Assembly: GCA_041600415.1 (NCBI GenBank)
Contig: JBFIKF010000005.1
Coordinates: 248,001-312,000, forward strand
Length of the DNA: 64,000 nt
DNA from: JBFJKD01 sp041600415
Lineage (GTDB): Bacteria; Pseudomonadota; Gammaproteobacteria; Pseudomonadales; Porticoccaceae
Reading direction: 5' to 3'
The translations under genes and the position numbers were made by a program. This document shows, piece after piece, positions 46,883-55,398 of the stretch (the stretch's first letter is position 1; every line of letters starts with the position of its first letter). The notes beneath the pieces are model-generated. The model was given only the letters and a program-made list of their open reading frames with translations, ran no database searches and was not told where the DNA came from.

Positions 46883-49060
46883 TCACAGATATGCGGCATC
46901 GACCATTTTGCTGATCATTGTCAGCGGTCCGTCTGGTCGCCCTGCGTTTCTTGCCAGGCGCGCGAATTCCTGTGCGCGCCTAAGTTCTGACTGAACTAGT
47001 TTTTTTGCGTCCTGGTCCAGTCCTTCATCCATTCTGGGTGGAAGCGCCAGTAGATCGTGGATGACGCTATGTGTTTTTCCAATCGCGCTGCATGTTCGAA
47101 GCAGGCGGCCACGCCTCTGTACCCATTGGCGTTCAACAGTCGTGCTTGCCAAAATATATGCACGACATATTTGCGGTATGTTGACGCCTTCGTCCAGAAC
47201 ACGTTTTGCCGTCAGAACTTGTATCTCTGCATCTTGAAAAGCACTGATAATGCGCTTCGTTTTATCGCGGCTGACCGTTTCATCCGCTGTTAACTGATGG
47301 AAAAGCAAATTCTTGTTCTTTAGCAAGCGGTTCACTGAATCAAGTTGGTCAGGTCCCTTATCAGTTGTATAGACTAGCGTATGACGCAAGTTTTTAAGAT
47401 CTTCCTGTTCGAGAAGTGATTCAAGGGTCGAGACCTTTCCGGATGCAGTCTCCAACAGAGCACGACGATCCCGAAAGAGTTTTGCGAGATATTCATCCGG
47501 ATTGCCGCCGTCACTGCGCCATGCGTTTTGTTTTATCTTTCCTGTTAGCTCAAACCAGTCGTCCATTTCTGTAGCTGTAAGATAGACGGGGTGGACGTGG
47601 TAGTCGTACTCAACTAGGCAGCGGCCAATGGCTTCTTCCAACGTAAATTTGAAGGCGACATCGCCGAAATAGTCGAACAATGCGTCCGTTCCTTCCTGAT
47701 CGTATTGGCGAATGGGTGTGGCGGACAGAGCAAGCCGGTGCTCGAAGACTTCCGGCGGATTGTTGATAAAGGATGGCCGTCCTAGATTGTGCGCCTCGTC
47801 CGCTATCAATAGATGGTCGCAGTCAAACGTCTCTATGGCTTCGATAAATTCCGGTGTACAAAGTGTATCGTGGCTTACGACGACAGCTTCTACATCGGAA
47901 AGCCCAGCGCGTATGCGCCGCTTGATCCTCTGAAGCTCGCCAGCCCGTTTTGTAGCACTGCCAGCACGCGTCAGATTACGGGGGACAATGCCGAACGGTT
48001 CCAATTCGTCGCACCATTGTTCAATCAACGGGAGATAAGGGGCTGCAATGACAATAAGTAATGGTTTTTGGTTTTGGTATAGTCGATACGCACTGATCAT
48101 TGACGTGATGGTCTTGCCAGAACCTGTCGCCATCTCCAGGACACCTCGAAACCCGGCATTGCACCACGCGTTAACTGCTTTGCCCTGGTGTTCAAATGGA
48201 CCATCTTCATAGTGAAGATAAGACGGGATCGAGAATTCTGTAGTCAGTGAGGGCGAAGAGTCAAATGGTGGAGACTCTTCCGCGACCATGTCCGCCGCCC
48301 TATCGTACAACGTTCTTAGTTGGTCTTCGGTCGGGGCCGTTTCTGTTTTGTAGTTCTGAATGATGTTCCGCTTGATCGCATCCGGCATATTGATAACAAT
48401 GCAATTGTCTTCCTTTTCTTCCCATAAGCGCTCGAACTGATACCGTAGCTTATCCGCGATATAGCTTTGGTTTGGATCAACCCACGATCTTGAAATCGCA
48501 ATTTGCTCGATGTTTCTGTGAATACCCGCATATGTCACATTGCTGGACCCATGAGCCGCCATAACGTCGTCTCCGTTACCAAAGAGCCAGACCTTCGGGT
48601 GAAACAACGCGCCTTTCATTAGGGCGACTTTGATTTCGATACGGCGGTCACGTAGCAACCACGAAAGACATTTCAGTGTGTGTTCTTGAAGGAGGTCTTC
48701 TGTAAAGATTAGAGATTCGAGAGCTTCCGTAGCGACCTGCTCGGCCTGCTTGACTCCTTCCTCAATCGCCGCCTGATCTTCGGCACGCAGCAATGGGCTG
48801 ATCACCAGTCTGAAACTGTTTTCTGATTCGGCGATATATGCGGCCAGGCCAGGTGCGAGCGACGCAAGAACCTGACTCGAAAAAAAGCCAACCATGCAGT
48901 CCACTGAATTCGCAGACCGGAATCCGGGAATGAGAACTTCCTCGGCCAAGGGATCGGTTGGCAACAAATAGAGCGGTCTGATGTCCTGGAGAGACCGTAA
49001 TTTTACCTTTTCTTGAGCGATTACTGCCCGGTTCTCCAAAGTTGTTGATTCTTTAGTCAC
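46883..49060 (-). CDS. PLD-domain/superfamily 2 helicase fusion
   Basis: A 725-residue protein. Residues 45-200 form a phospholipase D-like nuclease domain with one HxK motif (His154-Lys156 in LFHPKVWLFG) and HGSSN. A superfamily 2 helicase follows with Walker A ATGSGKT (311-317), DEAH box LLIADEAHN, SATP motif III, motif V in LDEGVNIPQ and motif VI VQRRGRLLR. A single HxK implies dimerisation for cleavage. Start is GTG 49060 overlapping the ribbon-helix-helix stop by eight bases. Such PLD-helicases act in restriction and defence; here it is a probable H-type component. Confidence 0.85.
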   Translation of the reverse strand: MTKESTTLENRAVIAQEKVKLRSLQDIRPLYLLPTDPLAEEVLIPGFRSANSVDCMVGFFSSQVLASLAPGLAAYIAESENSFRLVISPLLRAEDQAAIEEGVKQAEQVATEALESLIFTEDLLQEHTLKCLSWLLRDRRIEIKVALMKGALFHPKVWLFGNGDDVMAAHGSSNVTYAGIHRNIEQIAISRSWVDPNQSYIADKLRYQFERLWEEKEDNCIVINMPDAIKRNIIQNYKTETAPTEDQLRTLYDRAADMVAEESPPFDSSPSLTTEFSIPSYLHYEDGPFEHQGKAVNAWCNAGFRGVLEMATGSGKTITSMISAYRLYQNQKPLLIVIAAPYLPLIEQWCDELEPFGIVPRNLTRAGSATKRAGELQRIKRRIRAGLSDVEAVVVSHDTLCTPEFIEAIETFDCDHLLIADEAHNLGRPSFINNPPEVFEHRLALSATPIRQYDQEGTDALFDYFGDVAFKFTLEEAIGRCLVEYDYHVHPVYLTATEMDDWFELTGKIKQNAWRSDGGNPDEYLAKLFRDRRALLETASGKVSTLESLLEQEDLKNLRHTLVYTTDKGPDQLDSVNRLLKNKNLLFHQLTADETVSRDKTKRIISAFQDAEIQVLTAKRVLDEGVNIPQICRAYILASTTVERQWVQRRGRLLRTCSAIGKTHSVIHDLLALPPRMDEGLDQDAKKLVQSELRRAQEFARLARNAGRPDGPLTMISKMVDAAYL

Positions 49061-49271
49061 TCGGTACTCCGGATTTATTCGGTGGAGTTAGAGGCAAGTC
49101 ATCCGCAAGGCTATCCCGGTGATGGGCAATGAATTCCGAGACGGCCCGTCGGATCATCCAGGCCGCAGACAAATCCAGTTTTTCGCCAAGGTGGACGAGT
49201 TCCGTGTATTCCGCCTCATCCAGAGAGACCGACAGGCGCACACTCTTTTTGTGGGTTTTCGTTCGGCTCAA
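49053..49271 (-). CDS. Ribbon-helix-helix (CopG-like) protein
   Basis: A 72-residue protein, first gene of the eight-gene operon. VRLSVSLDEAEYTELVHLGE followed by SAAWMIRRAVSEFI is the strand-helix-helix pattern of RHH DNA-binding proteins. The C-terminus (DLPLTPPNKSGVPSD) is an unstructured tail. It overlaps the helicase gene by eight bases. An autoregulator of the operon is the obvious role; it could also act as a DNA-recognition subunit. Confidence 0.8.
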   Translation of the reverse strand: MSRTKTHKKSVRLSVSLDEAEYTELVHLGEKLDLSAAWMIRRAVSEFIAHHRDSLADDLPLTPPNKSGVPSD

Positions 49272-50544
49272 GATGCTTTCCTAGCAAATAAGGCACCAGT
49301 GTTACACCAAATTAGCACATTTCCAATGTAAAGATGGTTCTGCGTATCATACGATTGTATTTCAACCTCTTCGGCCCAGCCGTCAAGGCCAAACCCCTTG
49401 GAGGGAGCGGTAATCACGAGGGCTGAGTCCTCCTTCGGGCGTTGTGGGCCGCACCACTCCCCAAGACGCGATTTCTGGCCTGTGATGGATTTCCTCCCGC
49501 TTTAGATTTTTTTCCCGCCGGATTCCATGCGCACCCCTTCTTTTCATTTCCTTTTCTTTTTTGGAAGGTGAGGGCGGATAAGGCCGTGCAGGACGGCGCG
49601 ATCCAAATTTTCTGATACAAATTTTCCATGTCGCCATGATGTTGCATTACGTCGATAGATGCCAATTAATACTGACACAGCGCGACAATTATGGTGTCGC
49701 GTGCTACCCAATTATGCGATGCAACTACTTGATTAGTCCGCGAGTGATCCTTTGGTCTATTTAGGGCGCAGATGCAACCTTGCAGGCGTCGGGTCAGTTT
49801 CAGGTGGTGAGGTCGGAGCGAGGAGTGGCCAGGAGAGAGTGGAACGTGGCCCGAACCAGGCCTACGTGTGGGCTGACGAAGTCCGCAGGCGGGCGTCGAA
49901 CCCGTACGAATGCACGGGTATTCGTCCTCACTGCGACCAATAACTAACCCCACCACCTTGCGGTGGCGGGGTTAGTTATTTGTGGAGGTGAGGGAAAACG
50001 TTTACTGCAATATCCCGACGAATTGTTACGCATTAACCGACTGTTTTAAAAAGGTATATTTAAATTACGGGTTTGGATACTGGTCATACATTGTATTGGA
50101 AGAACGTACTAGAAGTGTGTGAGTGGTTGACCGTTTAATAAGTCGATAAGGAGGTTTATTTTATACCGGTAAATGTGGCAATAATTTCTTGGGTTCAGTT
50201 TCTTAAAGTGGAGCTGAACCAGGATTAACGGAGAGTCGACGGTAGATTTATTGCCTATAAACTGCTGAGGAGGGACCTGCACATTAAAAAAATATAATCA
50301 ATTTATTCAATGACTTATAGTTAACAGGAAAGTAATGCTAATGGGTGGCCTAATGGGTTGTAAAGGCGTTATTTATGACCGGCGTCAATAACATCATTGC
50401 CGGTTTGCTTTGTAAATCGAGCGTAATCCAAAAAGCAATTAACTTAAGCTAGGGTCACAAAAAACTGGTATGAATACGTCCTATACTCAAAGAGTGGAGT
50501 GGGGATAAGAAAATTTTTGCTGTTAGCGACGATGGAGAATCAAG
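49272..50544. other. Island right flank without genes
   Basis: 1.27 kb without a supportable gene. It should contain the promoter of the eight-gene operon just right of 49272. Around 49946-49989 lies a copy of the ssrA 3' flank (separate entry). Open frames at 49383-49956 have Arg/Pro-rich translations with no domain. The 50000-50540 part is A/T-rich and carries the promoter of the methyltransferase-like gene. Confidence 0.5.
49946..49989. repeat. Degenerate copy of the ssrA 3'-flanking segment (att-like)
   Basis: These 44 bases match 51958-52001, the segment covering the ssrA terminator and the first bases of the tmRNA 3' end, with about three mismatches. The copy keeps the terminator stem with GCAA loop and TTAGTTATTTGTGGAGG, but not the tmRNA acceptor sequence beyond. 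The 50 bases to its left also loosely resemble 51886-51957. It is interpreted as the trace of an insertion at the ssrA 3' end. Confidence 0.65.
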
Positions 50545-51306
50545 ATGAAACACTATATTTTTGCCGCCCTGTTTACTGTAGTTGGCCTGACTGCTACCGG
50601 TAGCCTGGCCTCCGATAATGATCAGGCTATGGCCGCCCGAATAAGCGCGCAGCAAAATGCGCCGGGTCGTGATCAATACGACAGTGTTAAAGATGCCAGC
50701 AGAAAGCCTGTCGAAGTGGCTCAGTTTTCTGGGGTAAGGGCTGGGATGACCGTGCTCGATATCACCACGGGCGCTGGCTACAGCACAGAGATACTGTCTG
50801 CGGCAGTGGGGCCGGAAGGTCTTGTTTATGCTCAAAATCCACACCTTATACTGAAATTAATTGGTGGTAGGCACCATGACGCAATGGTCGAGCGGATGAG
50901 TGGGAAGCGTCTTCCAAATGTTCGCTATCTCATTGTCGATGCCGAAGATATGCCGTTCCGTGGCTCCATCGACCTGGTGAACTGGGCGTTTAATATCCAC
51001 GATGTCTACAATGAAGGCGGCGATGCAGCGGCGCTTAAAGATCTGCAAGCCATGAAGCTTGCCCTCAAACCCGGCGGAATTCTTGTTGTAAGTGACCACG
51101 TTGGCGTGGCCGGGAACGATAACCGAGAATTGCATCGAATCGAGACGGCGACGATTATCAGCCTGCTTAAGCAATCCGGATTCGTCGTCGAGGAAAGTTC
51201 AGACTTGCTCGCGAATCCAGCCGATGATCATACTCGGTCTATCTTCGATGATGAACTACGCTACTACACCGACCGGGTTCTGATACGCGCAAGAAAGCCG
51301 AATTGA
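50545..51306 (+). CDS. Signal-peptide-bearing methyltransferase-like protein
   Basis: A 253-residue protein. Residues 1-22 form a clear signal peptide (cleavage near LAS). The mature part is a Rossmann-fold class I methyltransferase: motif I TVLDITTGAGYSTEIL, motif II-III VRYLIVDAEDMPF, and LALKPGGILVVSDH. In place of the usual E/DxGxGxG it has DITTGAGY, conserved in exported members of this group. SAM is not known in the periplasm, so the ligand may be something else. It starts at ATG 50545 after GGAG and lies between two ssrA-flank copies, on a probable separate insertion. Confidence 0.82.
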   Translation: MKHYIFAALFTVVGLTATGSLASDNDQAMAARISAQQNAPGRDQYDSVKDASRKPVEVAQFSGVRAGMTVLDITTGAGYSTEILSAAVGPEGLVYAQNPHLILKLIGGRHHDAMVERMSGKRLPNVRYLIVDAEDMPFRGSIDLVNWAFNIHDVYNEGGDAAALKDLQAMKLALKPGGILVVSDHVGVAGNDNRELHRIETATIISLLKQSGFVVEESSDLLANPADDHTRSIFDDELRYYTDRVLIRARKPN

Positions 51307-51455
51307 GTCAATGGTAAGTCGGCGAGTGATATAGATGGGTGTTAGCGCTTACGATAGAAAAACGGTGTCGTAGATCTTGAGGCATTGATTGAGTGGTTTG
51401 ATGATCATGTAAATCAATGGAGTCTGAAGCGTGCTGGTTTTCACGGTCTGTTAAA

Positions 51456-51575
51456 TTAAGCAACATTCCTGGTTCTGTCAAACTTCTCAGGTGTTTGGTA
51501 GTTGTGCGTTTGATGTAAACGTTGCCGGTTATAAAACACTTCAATGTAGTTAAAGATCGTTGCCCCGGCCTGTTC
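51456..51575 (-). mobile_element. IS3-family transposase C-terminal remnant
   Basis: Minus-strand translation ending at the TAA at 51456 reads REQAGATIFNYIEVFYNRQR, then LHQTHNYQTPEKF and DRTRNVA, the exact C-terminal pattern of IS3-group OrfB integrases (IFNYIEVFYNRxRxH). Only about 40 codons remain; the catalytic DDE part is gone. Sequence to the right (to about 51650) shows no further transposase. Confidence 0.85.
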
Positions 51576-51810
51576 ACGCGATCAAGGGGGCAGACACCTT
51601 GATTGGACCATCATCAAATCTTTCGGTGCCTCGTATAATATCTCTTGTGTAAATCGATGGTGGATCGCTTAGCCATGCTTTTTATTGGTTATTGGGGTCG
51701 AGGGTGATGAGGCTAAGTGTGAATTATCAATCGTCCAAATGAAAGTTTGCGTTCGTCTATATGAAAGTTTGGTTTCATCGATTGGCTAATGGTTCACCAA
51801 GCGCGCCCTA

Positions 51811-51836
51811 TAGTTATCTGTGGAGGCGGCGGGAGT
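51811..51836. repeat. Second copy of the tmRNA 3'-end segment (att-like)
   Basis: These 26 bases match 51985-52010, the tmRNA 3' end on the opposite strand, at 24 positions. The two copies are direct repeats 174 bp apart, which suggests a small excised or decayed element between them. The 51580-51991 region contains no gene. Confidence 0.65.
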
Positions 51837-51953
51837 GGCTCGGGCCATCCGTGGCCCTCGGGGCTTTGCCCCGCCGCGGCTTCGCCGGGCGTCCAAATTG
51901 GCAATCCTGCCCATATGTCCCGTGCGCGGGTATTAGTCCACACCGCGACCCAT

Positions 51954-51985
51954 AAAAAACCCCACCACCTTGCGGTAGCGGGGTT
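51954..51985 (-). terminator. Terminator of ssrA
   Basis: On the minus strand AACCCCGCTACC, GCAA tetraloop, GGTGGTGGGGTT, then a T-run: a 12-bp stem (two G-U pairs) directly behind the tmRNA 3' end. Confidence 0.9.
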
Positions 51986-51991
51986 AGTTAT

Positions 51992-52388
51992 TGGTGGAGG
52001 CGGCGGGAGTCGAACCCGCGTCCGTCAGTCCTCTGCCATTGGCTCTACATGTTTAGTTGGTCTATTTTTTTTAACCTTCCACAGCCCGGCCAACAGGGCG
52101 CGCGAAACGGCGATTCCGGTTAGGGTTTTAGCGCATCAGCCCCGGACGAGCCTCAACGCGATCTTGTGACATATGACACCTGAGTGTTTCGCCACTACCC
52201 GAGGGTAGCTGAAACCTGGACGCACAAGCACGGCTCCAGTCAGATGGCGCTCTACTGTTTCTTAGGCAGCGAGTGCGTAGTTGTCGTCGTTGGCAACTAT
52301 AGGTTTGCGACTTTGGATTTACGAGATTGGTCGCCATCTCGACATGCACCTCAGGTTTTGTAACCGGCGTCGAATCCAGTGCGCCCCC
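51992..52388 (-). ncRNA. ssrA: Transfer-messenger RNA (tmRNA)
   Basis: A 397-base tmRNA. The 5' end GGGGGCGCACTGGATTCGAC pairs with the 3' acceptor ending in GCCTCCACCA; the T-arm GGTTCGACTCC is present near the 3' end. The tag reading frame lies at 52262-52294 and encodes ANDDNYALAA followed by TAA, a typical gammaproteobacterial degradation tag. tmRNA with SmpB rescues stalled ribosomes. smpB lies 0.5 kb upstream on the same strand, separated by a GNAT gene. The 3' end is a favoured integration site and shows duplicated flanks at 49946 and 51811. Confidence 0.97.
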
Positions 52389-52462
52389 TGATTACTGCTA
52401 TAGAACACTATTGGGTCTAAATCAGGATTTGCAAGTATAGCACCGCCGACCATTGGGTGCCG

Positions 52463-52900
52463 TCAGAGATTTTTACGTAAATAACGACCTTGCCGCACAA
52501 AGCCCAGGTCGGTGTAAAACGACATGTTTTCGGACGTGTCGTCCATTGCTGTTACTGCTATGTCACAACACTGGTGGCTGTGGGCGTAGTCGATCACGGA
52601 TTGTATTAACTGTTCTCCCACTTGGAGGCGGCGAAAATCGGGGTGGACAGCCAGTATGGGCAGGCGAGCCAGTACTTCCGCGTCGGCTGAGTGAGTGATT
52701 TCGACGACGGCACCACCCACGATGGTGTCATCCGCAATCGCGACGAAGGCGGTTTCCACATCCCCACTCAACATTTTGCGTATTTGTTCGAGGATAACGT
52801 CCGCGGTGAACGGGTAGCCAAGATCCGTCAGCAGTGATGCTACGCTACCAGCATCTTCCTCCCTGGTGGGGCGAACATGGATTGGATGGTCGTCTGCCAT
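52463..52900 (-). CDS. GNAT-family N-acetyltransferase
   Basis: A 145-residue acetyltransferase. I use ATG 52900, 11 bases after the smpB stop; the longer frame runs through smpB sequence. IHVRPTREEDAGSVASLL is the usual first strand-helix, LAVHPDFRRLQVGEQLIQS the acetyl-CoA binding motif (Q/R-x-x-G/V variant) and SFYTDLGFVRQGRYL the last strand. The substrate is unknown. It is co-transcribed with smpB. Confidence 0.85.
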   Translation of the reverse strand: MADDHPIHVRPTREEDAGSVASLLTDLGYPFTADVILEQIRKMLSGDVETAFVAIADDTIVGGAVVEITHSADAEVLARLPILAVHPDFRRLQVGEQLIQSVIDYAHSHQCCDIAVTAMDDTSENMSFYTDLGFVRQGRYLRKNL

Positions 52901-52911
52901 TCGATTTCTCG

Positions 52912-53394
52912 TCAACGATTGCTGTGGCGTAGTAACTGTTGTTTTTGCCGTTGCCAATCGCGATTTTTTTCGGTATCTCGCTTGTCGTGTTCTGCTTTAC
53001 CGCGCGCTAACGCAATTTCACATTTGATCCGGTGGTGCTTCCAGTACAGCGCCGTGGCTACGCAAGTGTAGCCTTTTTGCCGTACCGCGCTGGATATTTT
53101 ATTCAGCTCGCGGCGATTAAGTAATAGCTTACGGGTGCGGGTCGGGTCGGCAACGAAATGGGTTGAAGCGCTGATGAGTGGGCTGATATGGGCGCCAATT
53201 AGCCAGGCTTCATCGTCTTTAAGCAGCACATAGCAGTCGGTCAACTGCGCTTTGCCCGCACGCAAGCTTTTTACCTCCCACCCGAGCAGTGCCATGCCCG
53301 CCTCGAATTTTTCCTCGAAGAAATAGTCGTGGCGCGCCCGTTTGTTGAGGGCGATGGTGGCGCTGCCGGTTTTTTTTTCAGGTTTTTTACTCAT
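52912..53394 (-). CDS. smpB: SsrA-binding protein
   Basis: A 160-residue SmpB, which binds the tRNA-like part of tmRNA and brings it to stalled ribosomes. IALNKRARHDYFFEEKFEAG, GWEVKSLRAGKAQLTDCYV and LLLNRRELNKI are conserved; the basic C-terminal tail (EKNRDWQRQKQQLLRHSNR) enters the mRNA channel. Start at ATG 53394. Proximity to ssrA is the common gammaproteobacterial arrangement. Confidence 0.97.
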   Translation of the reverse strand: MSKKPEKKTGSATIALNKRARHDYFFEEKFEAGMALLGWEVKSLRAGKAQLTDCYVLLKDDEAWLIGAHISPLISASTHFVADPTRTRKLLLNRRELNKISSAVRQKGYTCVATALYWKHHRIKCEIALARGKAEHDKRDTEKNRDWQRQKQQLLRHSNR

Positions 53395-53502
53395 GCACGG
53401 ATTATACGGGCTGGTGTCCATAGTGCCTATGGTTGTGGGTCGCTCTGGTTATGCGCGGCGCGGATAGGGGGTACAATTTGCGAAACTACCAAGGGGGTGT
53501 TA

Positions 53503-54882
53503 ATGGAGTCGTCGCGGGGGGGCATGCACGGAACCTGGGCCAGCCGCTGGACGTTTATTCTCGCGGCTGCCGGGTCCGCTGTGGGGCTGGGCAATATCTG
53601 GAAATTTCCCTATATCACGGGTGAGAATGGCGGTGGAGCGTTTGTGCTGGTGTATCTGGTGTGTATTCTGGCTCTGGGTATTCCGGTGATGATGGCGGAG
53701 GTGTTGCTCGGGCGTCGCGGTCGGCAAAGTCCCATCAACACCATGCGCGACCTGACCCAGCAAGCCGGTTTACATGGCTGGTGGAACAGTATCGGCTGGA
53801 TGGGTGTGGTGGCCGGGTTGTTGATTCTGTCCTATTACTCCGTGATTGCCGGCTGGGCGCTGGCCTATATTCCGATTGTGGCTGGTGGCCAGCTCCAGGG
53901 AGCGGGCGGTGCCGAGGCCAAGGCGCTATTCGACGCCTTGCTGGCCGACCCGGATACACTGATATTCTGGCATTCGGTGTTTATGGCGCTAACTGTGGCG
54001 GTGGTTGTTGGTGGCGTCACGCGGGGTCTGGGGGTCGCGGTGCGCATCTTGATGCCGCTTCTATTCCTGCTGTTGGTGGTGCTATTGGTGTTTGCCTATC
54101 GCGAAGGTGATTTCGCGCGGGGTTTTGCGTTTCTATTTGACTTTAATTCATCTGCCCTGACCCTGCGCGGCGTATTGGAGGCGCTGGGTCACGCATTTTT
54201 CACCCTGAGTCTCGGCATGGGCTCCATTATGGCCTACGGGGCCTACATGACGCAGCACGCGAGCATTGGTAAGACGATACTGATGGTTGGCGCCCTGGAT
54301 ACACTGGTGGCGTTAATGGCGGGCATGGCTATTTTCCCAATCGTGTTTGCGCACCCCGCGATTAACATCGCCGCGGGACCAGAGTTGATGTTTATCAGTT
54401 TGCCGGTGGCATTTGGCAATATGCCGGGCGGCCTGCTGGTGGGCTTTATCTTTTTCGCCCTGGTGACGATTGCTGCCTGGAGCTCGGCAATTTCACTTAT
54501 CGAACCGGGTGTGGCGTGGTTAATTGAAAGCAAGGGTTTCAATCGGTTGTCGGCGAATCTGTTGTTGGCGGCCATCGCCTGGGTACTGGGTCTGGGGACG
54601 GTGATGTCGTTCAATCAATGGGCGGATTATCAAGTGGCCGGTTTCACCTTTTTCGAGGCGCTGGATTTTCTTACTTCGCGCATTATGTTACCGCTTACCG
54701 GGTTGTTTATAGCGATCTTTGTGGGCTGGGTTTTGACCCGGCAACTGGCGGCGGAGGAGATGGGTGGCGAATCCAGTGTTGGGTTCAGAGTCTGGTGGTG
54801 GGTGCTGCGTTACGTGTGCCCGCCCGCGGTGGTGTTGGTGCTGATTTTTGGCGTGTACGGAACCTTCGCGGGGAGCGGCTGA
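53503..54882 (+). CDS. Sodium-dependent transporter, NSS/SNF family
   Basis: A 459-residue LeuT-like transporter with about 11-12 helices. WTFILAAAGSAVGLGNIWKF gives helix 1 with the Na+ and substrate site (N/A-V-G-L-G-N); GGAFVLVYLVCILALGIP and FFTLSLGMGSIMAYGAYM follow. It imports amino acids or related amines with Na+. I use ATG 53503 after AAGGGGG; the open frame upstream is antisense to smpB. It is divergent from smpB and upstream of ratA by 45 bases. Confidence 0.92.
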   Translation: MESSRGGMHGTWASRWTFILAAAGSAVGLGNIWKFPYITGENGGGAFVLVYLVCILALGIPVMMAEVLLGRRGRQSPINTMRDLTQQAGLHGWWNSIGWMGVVAGLLILSYYSVIAGWALAYIPIVAGGQLQGAGGAEAKALFDALLADPDTLIFWHSVFMALTVAVVVGGVTRGLGVAVRILMPLLFLLLVVLLVFAYREGDFARGFAFLFDFNSSALTLRGVLEALGHAFFTLSLGMGSIMAYGAYMTQHASIGKTILMVGALDTLVALMAGMAIFPIVFAHPAINIAAGPELMFISLPVAFGNMPGGLLVGFIFFALVTIAAWSSAISLIEPGVAWLIESKGFNRLSANLLLAAIAWVLGLGTVMSFNQWADYQVAGFTFFEALDFLTSRIMLPLTGLFIAIFVGWVLTRQLAAEEMGGESSVGFRVWWWVLRYVCPPAVVLVLIFGVYGTFAGSG

Positions 54883-54927
54883 AATGCAATCTGGGCACGT
54901 CCCGTCGGGCCATTACCTCTGGAGCAA

Positions 54928-55377
54928 ATGGTGAAGACCACCGATATTCGACGCAGCGCCCTGGTGCTGTATTCGGATCGACAGATGTACGATCTGGTTA
55001 ACGACGTTGCTTCCTATCCGCTGTATATGGACGGCTGCGAGCGCGCCGAGATAATCTCCCGGGGCGAGCACGAAATGGTGGCCAAAATGTGGTTAAAAAA
55101 GGCGGGCGTCGGCACCAGTTTTACCACGCGCAATCGGTTGCAGCCGCCCCACAGCATTGAGTTAACCCTGACCGAAGGACCGTTCAGTGCGTTTCATGGG
55201 TTGTGGCAGTTTCAGGCGTTGGAACAAAATGCCTGCAAGGTAAGCCTGGAAATGGAATTTGCGTTGAGTAACTCTGTGCTGGGCGCAGCGGTAGGTATGC
55301 TGTTTGCCAGGGTTGCGGATAACATGGTGTCCGCGTTAATCAAGCGCGCGCAGACTGTCTATGGGGCGCGAGTCTGA
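54928..55377 (+). CDS. ratA: RatA, START/SRPBCC-fold ubiquinone-binding or ribosome-associated protein
   Basis: A 149-residue coenzyme Q-binding (COQ10-like) polyketide-cyclase-fold protein. The start RRSALVLYSDRQMYDLVNDV and YPLYMDGC are typical. E. coli RatA was described as inhibiting 70S ribosome assembly, but the COQ10 homology suggests ubiquinone handling. It precedes rnfH by 21 bases, the standard order. Confidence 0.93.
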   Translation: MVKTTDIRRSALVLYSDRQMYDLVNDVASYPLYMDGCERAEIISRGEHEMVAKMWLKKAGVGTSFTTRNRLQPPHSIELTLTEGPFSAFHGLWQFQALEQNACKVSLEMEFALSNSVLGAAVGMLFARVADNMVSALIKRAQTVYGARV

Positions 55378-55398
55378 AGGCAGATATGAACCGGAAAA

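Noticed and set aside
49383..49956. Open frames of 83-96 codons in the island flank
   Set aside because: Arg/Pro/His-rich translations without domains, overlapping the ssrA-flank repeat; no ribosome-binding sites.
51992..52080. A tRNA gene suggested by the T-arm and CCA end
   Set aside because: It is the 3' half of the tmRNA; the 5' half and tag frame lie 300 bases away as expected for ssrA.
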